Assembly: GCA_963665925.1 (NCBI GenBank)
Contig: OY762511.1
Span: forward strand, 124,001-188,000
Direction of reading: 5' to 3'
Length of the DNA: 64,000 bases
Source: G963665925 sp963665925
GTDB lineage: Bacteria; Bacillota; Clostridia; Peptostreptococcales; Acidaminobacteraceae
Shown: positions 59,401 to 64,000 of the stretch, in pieces
How positions within the stretch are numbered: position 1 is the stretch's first letter
How the letters are laid out: the number at the start of each line of letters is the position of its first letter
Notes under the pieces: generated by a model
What the model was told of the DNA's origin: nothing
The model's database searches: none
What the model saw: only the letters and a program-made list of their open reading frames with translations
Made by a program: the position numbers and the translations under genes

Positions 59401-60852
59401 ATGCCAAGCCATGAGCCAATTGTATCCATTCCCGTTCACAAACAGTTTCTGAGACTGCTGCGTCTGTACTCAAAAGCGGTATTCAATACCTTTGACAAGC
59501 AGTTAAATCCCAACGTCACCCTCATCAGGCTATTACCGTCTGACAAGGACTTTGTCATAGACATACAGCCGGAAGACAGTTTGATTGCCCAGGAAGCCCA
59601 TGCATTCATTCAAACAATGGAAGGTGAAATCACTGGGGCGCTGCAAGGTGCCGATGAAACCGAACTGGAACGCATTCAGCTTAAGTTTACAAACCGTATT
59701 CTTGACACGCCTGCCTTTGAGTCGCGCATATTTTTTGTGACAGACCTTGTGGTGCTCGAGGACTGGTATACCATAGCCTTCGTTTCCATTGACCGCCAGG
59801 TTTATAACAGCTATTATCGCCTTAAAGACAGCTCTTCAAATGCACCACGGTCCCTACTCGATGCGGTCACAACAGAATTTTCAGGGGATATCAACAAGGT
59901 ACTCCATCAGTTTGGCAGAGAAAACTATGAGAAAACCCTGGATTTCCAGTCAACTATACGAAACGGCAGTAAAAAACTGCTGAAAATTCTTGGTTACTCC
60001 GGTCTGTGGGACACTACCTATGACAAGCTGAACAAGATTTCTTCACTCAATTATGAAGGCAAGGCCATTCGAGGCAGAATGCTCTTTACCAGAAAAGAAC
60101 TCCTCAATACGGAGGAAGGTCATCCAAATCTCGATATTCTCATGACCTTTGCATCCCGAATTCCACTCTCAAACTACAGACACGTCCGTAAACTTCTCGA
60201 ACTGACACGTGGGAACATTTCACTTATTTCAGACTCTGAATCCATCTATGGGCTGGGAAGAAAACGGGGTGCTTATCAGACTGGCAGAGAAGATCTGTTT
60301 GAGATTGAATTCACCAATTATTATACCTGGCTGCTGCTGCATGACACCCACAAGCTCATGCGTGTGTCACATGAACACATCTCACTTCCAAAAGCCAAAG
60401 TCAGCTATGATACCTTCTTCTATAAGCTCAAACAGGTCTATCCAGACCTTGACCCTATTAAAATCAGGACCCTCTATATGCTGCTTATGGAAGCCATCCT
60501 TCAAAGCACAGGGACACTGCTTGTTTTCACCCCCAACGCCGCTTCTGAAGCGAAACGCCTCAAAAATCAGTGTTTTCAGGTGGAAGCCCTCCCTATGACC
60601 AACGATATTATACAATCGGTCATTAACATCGACGGTGCCATTCTGATGGATCTTGACGGCATCTGTCACGGCATTGGAGCAATCCTCGATGGCATGGCCT
60701 CAATACGCGGCGATACATCCCGTGGGGCGCGGTTCAATTCTGCAATACGCTATGTCGAAACCATAGGAAAAGTGGATACCTACAGTGACTGTGTTGCAAT
60801 CGTCATTTCAGATGATGGTTTCGTGGACATTATCAGCAAATATACATTATAA
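59401..60852 (+). CDS. Protein with divergent diadenylate-cyclase (DisA_N) domain
   Basis: 483 residues. The C-terminal ~110 residues look like a DisA_N/DAC nucleotide-binding domain: NIDGAILMDLDGICHGIGAIL (the DGA motif) followed by GDTSRGARFNSAIRYVE. In active DACs this second motif reads G-T-R-H-R; here R-G-A-R-F replaces R-H-R, so the enzyme may bind ATP or a nucleotide without making c-di-AMP. The N-terminal ~370 residues match no family I can name. ATG 59401 follows AGGAGG at 7 nt. Monocistronic. Confidence 0.65.
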   Translation: MPSHEPIVSIPVHKQFLRLLRLYSKAVFNTFDKQLNPNVTLIRLLPSDKDFVIDIQPEDSLIAQEAHAFIQTMEGEITGALQGADETELERIQLKFTNRILDTPAFESRIFFVTDLVVLEDWYTIAFVSIDRQVYNSYYRLKDSSSNAPRSLLDAVTTEFSGDINKVLHQFGRENYEKTLDFQSTIRNGSKKLLKILGYSGLWDTTYDKLNKISSLNYEGKAIRGRMLFTRKELLNTEEGHPNLDILMTFASRIPLSNYRHVRKLLELTRGNISLISDSESIYGLGRKRGAYQTGREDLFEIEFTNYYTWLLLHDTHKLMRVSHEHISLPKAKVSYDTFFYKLKQVYPDLDPIKIRTLYMLLMEAILQSTGTLLVFTPNAASEAKRLKNQCFQVEALPMTNDIIQSVINIDGAILMDLDGICHGIGAILDGMASIRGDTSRGARFNSAIRYVETIGKVDTYSDCVAIVISDDGFVDIISKYTL

Positions 60853-60903
60853 AAACCTATTTCCGCTGCGCACCTTATAGTGCCCTGCAGAAATAGGTTT
60901 TAT
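60853..60903 (+). terminator. Bidirectional terminator between the DAC-like and M3 peptidase genes
   Basis: AAAACCTATTTC / GAAATAGGTTTT arms around a 25-nt loop, T-rich on the plus strand and likely useful for both convergent genes. Confidence 0.75.
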
Positions 60904-60904
60904 T

Positions 60905-62926
60905 TTACAGCTCATTTATGTCCGCTTCGATTTCATCGAGGATTTCTTCAAATCGCTCAAGCATGATGGGAACTGCCAGTTCACCCGATTTTCCATACCC
61001 CAGCGACTCAAGCTGCTCGCTTGCGTACCGACTGCTCCCCTCAGAGAGGAGCTGCACATATTGGTCTGAAAAACTCAAGTCATGCCCTAGATTCTGAGCA
61101 TTGGCAATTCCGGCACAATACCCGATTGCATATTTATGCACATAGAAGCCCCAATAGAGATGTTGCATGTCCGTCCACCCAAGACCATCAATCTCGTCAA
61201 CCCTGTAGGCCGGTCCATAATACTCCTGAACAAGCGACTGCCACAGTCCATTTAAGTGTTCCGCATCCAGATTCGTCCCCACCGCCGCGTCAGCATAGAT
61301 CATGCGCTGGAATTCCGACGCCATGAGCTGCATGTATATGGTGTCTTCAATGGATTTTGCGTATTCTACCAGAACAGCCGCCCTGCTTTCCTGAGAAAAG
61401 CTTTCTGGATGATTGAGAATCCATTCGAAGAGTACAGCTTCATTTGTCGTTGCCGCCATTTCTGAAATGAGCACAGAAGGGTCATACTCCGAGTAGGCCT
61501 GGGCGCGTCTTGACAGCTCCTGATGCATCACGTGACCTGATTCGTGTGTCAGTGTGAGCATGTCTTCAAAATCACCATAATAATTGATGACCGTATAAGG
61601 CATGTTGTCATAGGTACCCCAGGTATAGGCCCCATCCACCTTGCTTTCACGCGGACTGATATCCAGGTGATTCTCATTTAAAAACGCACTGTAGGCGCGT
61701 GTATACCCATCACCGTAAACAGCCATGGACGCCACGACCATTTCCTTTGCCTCATCAAAATCGATTGTACCGGAGAGTGCCAGGTCTTCTATCACATAAG
61801 GCAGATACATGTCATAAATCTGAAGCGGTTCATCCTCTTCAAGACCCACGAGTTTCTTCTCCAGTGCCTTCCACCGGTGCAATTGGACCAAGCCTTTTTT
61901 GACTTCTTTTTCAAAATACTCAAAGCTTGCTGTATCTATGCCATCCGCATCCAGATCTGCCGAAAAAGCATCTGTCAGATGATACATTTTAACAATGAAA
62001 AGATTGTTGAGCACATCCCCTTCAAGGGCTGTGGCAAGAAGTTCCGCGCCAACCCGGCTCTTGTAGTACAGGTCATTATAGGCTGTCACCCGCACAGACT
62101 TGTCTGGATCTATAAAATCCTCATAATACAAGTCCGGTTCTTCGATATCTGTCAGATATGTATAGGCTTCATACACCGATTCCGGTAAGGTGAATAGACG
62201 CTGCGCCCCAGCTATGAGCGCCTCGTCTGTCTCGTCGAATCCGTATTCATAGTATTCAATCCAAAACTCCAGTTCAGGAGCATACGGTGAAAAATCATCG
62301 GATTCTTTCCAGTCACTTAAGAGCTTCAGCGGAATCTTTGTAGCCTTTTCATCAATAAATGCAAGTCTTTCCAGAACGTCCGTCTGAATGTTCAAGAACT
62401 CTTCCACCATATCTGCAGCTGTGTTGTTATCGAAATCCGTATCGCTTATGAGATTCGCGTAGATTTCCAGATTATCCATCAGACGATAGAGGTTCTCCCG
62501 TTTTCTTAAGAGGTTGAGGAAGACCTTGCGGTCCTTCCAGTCTGATGACTTCAGGTTCTCAATATCCGATGTCAGTACTTCGAGACGCCTTAGGCCGTCA
62601 TACCAGTCTGTACTGGTGTCAAAAACCGGCGAAAGGTCAAAGCGCAGGTCAGGCGTGACAGATTCATCCACAACCACCTCTTCGTACTGGATTTCATTTA
62701 AACCATAAAAGGCTACAGCCACCAGTGCCAAAATCAGAGTCCCCACGACAAACAGCAGGCAGCCCCTTCTCTTGGGTCTTTGCACAGCTTCCTGACTGCC
62801 TTCATCAAACAAGTCCAAGTCATAGTTTGGAGAAGGTGTTTCCCTTTCACCCATAATCTCCTGCTCACGTTTTTGACGGTTCAAATAGGGCTCTATTTGG
62901 GGGTCTAGTCCTTTTTTCTCGCGCAT
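60905..62926 (-). CDS. Membrane-anchored M3B (oligoendopeptidase F-like) metallopeptidase
   Basis: 673 residues. A basic, charged cytoplasmic head (~1-55) and one membrane helix (~56-75) are followed by an M3 peptidase domain with the zinc motif THESGHVMHQ near residue 458 and the third ligand in ISEMAATTNE. Most M3 oligopeptidases are soluble and cytoplasmic; this one should face outward and trim peptides at the cell surface. Ribosome-binding site CAGGAAA; adjacent to an MCP. Confidence 0.88.
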   Translation of the reverse strand: MREKKGLDPQIEPYLNRQKREQEIMGERETPSPNYDLDLFDEGSQEAVQRPKRRGCLLFVVGTLILALVAVAFYGLNEIQYEEVVVDESVTPDLRFDLSPVFDTSTDWYDGLRRLEVLTSDIENLKSSDWKDRKVFLNLLRKRENLYRLMDNLEIYANLISDTDFDNNTAADMVEEFLNIQTDVLERLAFIDEKATKIPLKLLSDWKESDDFSPYAPELEFWIEYYEYGFDETDEALIAGAQRLFTLPESVYEAYTYLTDIEEPDLYYEDFIDPDKSVRVTAYNDLYYKSRVGAELLATALEGDVLNNLFIVKMYHLTDAFSADLDADGIDTASFEYFEKEVKKGLVQLHRWKALEKKLVGLEEDEPLQIYDMYLPYVIEDLALSGTIDFDEAKEMVVASMAVYGDGYTRAYSAFLNENHLDISPRESKVDGAYTWGTYDNMPYTVINYYGDFEDMLTLTHESGHVMHQELSRRAQAYSEYDPSVLISEMAATTNEAVLFEWILNHPESFSQESRAAVLVEYAKSIEDTIYMQLMASEFQRMIYADAAVGTNLDAEHLNGLWQSLVQEYYGPAYRVDEIDGLGWTDMQHLYWGFYVHKYAIGYCAGIANAQNLGHDLSFSDQYVQLLSEGSSRYASEQLESLGYGKSGELAVPIMLERFEEILDEIEADINEL

Positions 62927-62961
62927 GATTTTCCTGCCTCCGCTGCCAGAATGCAGCCGTT

Positions 62962-64000
62962 TTAAATCCTGAACATCTGAACTTCCTGCTTAAGTCGTTC
63001 GCTGAGTCCGTTCAAATGTGCAACATATTCAGCAATTCCATCGACAGTTGCCGTCTGTTCCTGAGCCGCCGCTGAAACCTCCTGTGAAGATGCTGCTGAT
63101 TCTTCTATTATAGCAGAAATCGATTCCACCGCTCCCGAAGACTTTTCAGCACTGCTTTCAATATCTTTAAAAAGTAGGCTCAGATCCTCACAGTGCTGTG
63201 ATGCTACCGCAGACTGTCTCACAACTTCTTCAAGCGAGGCTTTTCCGGAATGCATGACGCTTGCAGCGATTTCAACTTCCTTTACGCTGTTTTCTATCAT
63301 ATTGGTCACAGCTTCCACATCACGCTGGATGCCCCCGATAATTTGAGTGATGCTGTCTGCCGCCTTGCCTGTTTCCTCCGACAGGACACGCACCTCACCT
63401 GCAACAACTGCAAAGCCCCTTCCGTGCTCACCGGCACGCGCCGCTTCAATATTCGCGTTAAGTGCCAGGAGGTTTGTCTGACCGCTGATTGTCAGAATGG
63501 TCGTTATGATGTCACCTATGGAATCCGACTGGGCTTTCAGCTTGTAAATAGACTCATGCACCAGCTCCATAGCCTCATTGAGGCTTTGAATACGCGTCAC
63601 CGCATCTTCTATGATTTCCTGACCCTTTGCCGCTAGCTGACTGGAGGCCATAGCACTCTCTGTTGTAACGTGGAGCTTTTCACTTCCCTCAAGGGTCTGT
63701 TCAGAGGTTCTCTGCATCAGTCTGATAATTTCCTCAGCGTGGACTGCAAGCTCTGATGCACCCTTGGCAATCTCCCCAATTGAATCTGCAACCTGATTGG
63801 CAGATTCACCTGTTTTATCAGTCATGCCACTTAGCTTTCCACCAGCTTCAGAAATGGACTCCGAGGCGTAATGCACCTGGCCGATAAGGGCCCTTAAGCT
63901 GTCTATTGTCGTAGACAGGTGTCCTGACAGAACGCCCATCTCCGTACGGTCCGCATTTTGAAGCGACACGGTCAGATCACCTTCAGCAATACGTGTCAGG
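62962..64000 (-). CDS. Methyl-accepting chemotaxis protein, C-terminal part (cut by window edge)
   Basis: The frame is open to the window end. The visible part begins in a HAMP domain (TRIAEGDLTVSLQNADRTEMG, reading through 64000-63945) and continues into a full MCP signalling domain with QTNLLALNANIEAARAGEHG near the tip. No methylation pentapeptide at the C terminus. The N-terminal sensor and membrane region are outside the window. A GTG at 63969 is internal, not a start. It is 35 bp upstream of the M3 peptidase and may be co-transcribed with it. Confidence 0.9.
   Translation of the reverse strand, partial: LTRIAEGDLTVSLQNADRTEMGVLSGHLSTTIDSLRALIGQVHYASESISEAGGKLSGMTDKTGESANQVADSIGEIAKGASELAVHAEEIIRLMQRTSEQTLEGSEKLHVTTESAMASSQLAAKGQEIIEDAVTRIQSLNEAMELVHESIYKLKAQSDSIGDIITTILTISGQTNLLALNANIEAARAGEHGRGFAVVAGEVRVLSEETGKAADSITQIIGGIQRDVEAVTNMIENSVKEVEIAASVMHSGKASLEEVVRQSAVASQHCEDLSLLFKDIESSAEKSSGAVESISAIIEESAASSQEVSAAAQEQTATVDGIAEYVAHLNGLSERLKQEVQMFRI

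Noticed and set aside
1..64000. Insertion sequences, prophage, integrase, tRNA or rRNA genes
   Set aside because: None recognised on either strand.

Overview
The window reads as chromosomal DNA of an anaerobic, motile, spore-former-type Clostridium relative (Firmicutes). The evidence is strong GGAGG ribosome-binding sites, abundant rho-independent terminators, a trimeric [FeFe]-hydrogenase, a flavodiiron protein, a PPi-type phosphofructokinase, a lysine riboswitch and a c-di-GMP-I riboswitch. Genus-level placement (for example a Fusibacter- or Acidaminobacter-like lineage) would be a guess.

Layout. 1-12 kb: lytic transglycosylase, adenosine deaminase, a chemoreceptor with a C-terminal sensor domain, a CofE-like ligase, a TIGR01212 radical-SAM protein, an array of 51-bp hairpin repeats, a single-domain receiver controlled by a c-di-GMP-I riboswitch, a zinc-ribbon protein, guanine deaminase, and a hybrid histidine kinase with YjbQ. 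12-16 kb: a Zn/Cd/Pb P-type ATPase behind an ArsR/SmtB-like operator, and a flavodiiron protein. 16-18.1 kb: the mercury-methylation pair hgcA-hgcB, a divergent small-RNA candidate, and palindromic hairpin elements related to those at 6 kb. 18-36 kb: GyrI-like and DUF1097 proteins, hydCBA, an aminotransferase, prs, an ERIC-like repeat, pgi-glk, a periplasmic-sensor kinase, pfp with a pseudo-hydrolase, an M32 carboxypeptidase and an FMN oxidase. 36-39.7 kb: split lysO, SEC-C protein, YhaM and a parvulin. 39.7-54.7 kb: a twelve-gene minus-strand chemosensory operon (two output regulators, two soluble kinases, cheY, cheA, cheW, MCP, cheR, cheB, hybrid kinase, receiver). 54.8-64 kb: MFS transporter, L-box riboswitch with lysA-lysC, a divergent DisA_N-type protein, a membrane-anchored M3 peptidase and a chemoreceptor cut by the window edge.

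Main discovery. Both hgc genes carry an in-frame TGA that looks like selenocysteine rather than stop. In hgcA a Shine-Dalgarno-preceded ATG at 17439 starts a frame with TGA at codon 13 (Pro-Cys-Sec-Gly-Pro). It is followed at once by a SECIS-type stem-loop whose apical GGUC matches the E. coli fdhF SECIS loop. In hgcB the TGA falls where HgcB has its conserved functional cysteine after the second ferredoxin motif (GVG-C-A). Readthrough adds 17 residues ending Cys-Lys-Cys, corresponding to the C-terminal cysteine pair of HgcB. A hairpin with a GGA loop lies 30 nt downstream. Conventional gene calling would truncate both proteins and remove the mercury-ligand residues.

Second discovery. A compound DNA/RNA element occurs at about 6.0-6.3 kb (minus strand) and 17.8-18.1 kb (plus strand). 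Conserved boundaries flank a ~62-bp palindrome whose arms differ completely between copies but remain self-complementary, followed by a CGACATG-hairpin module that also covaries.
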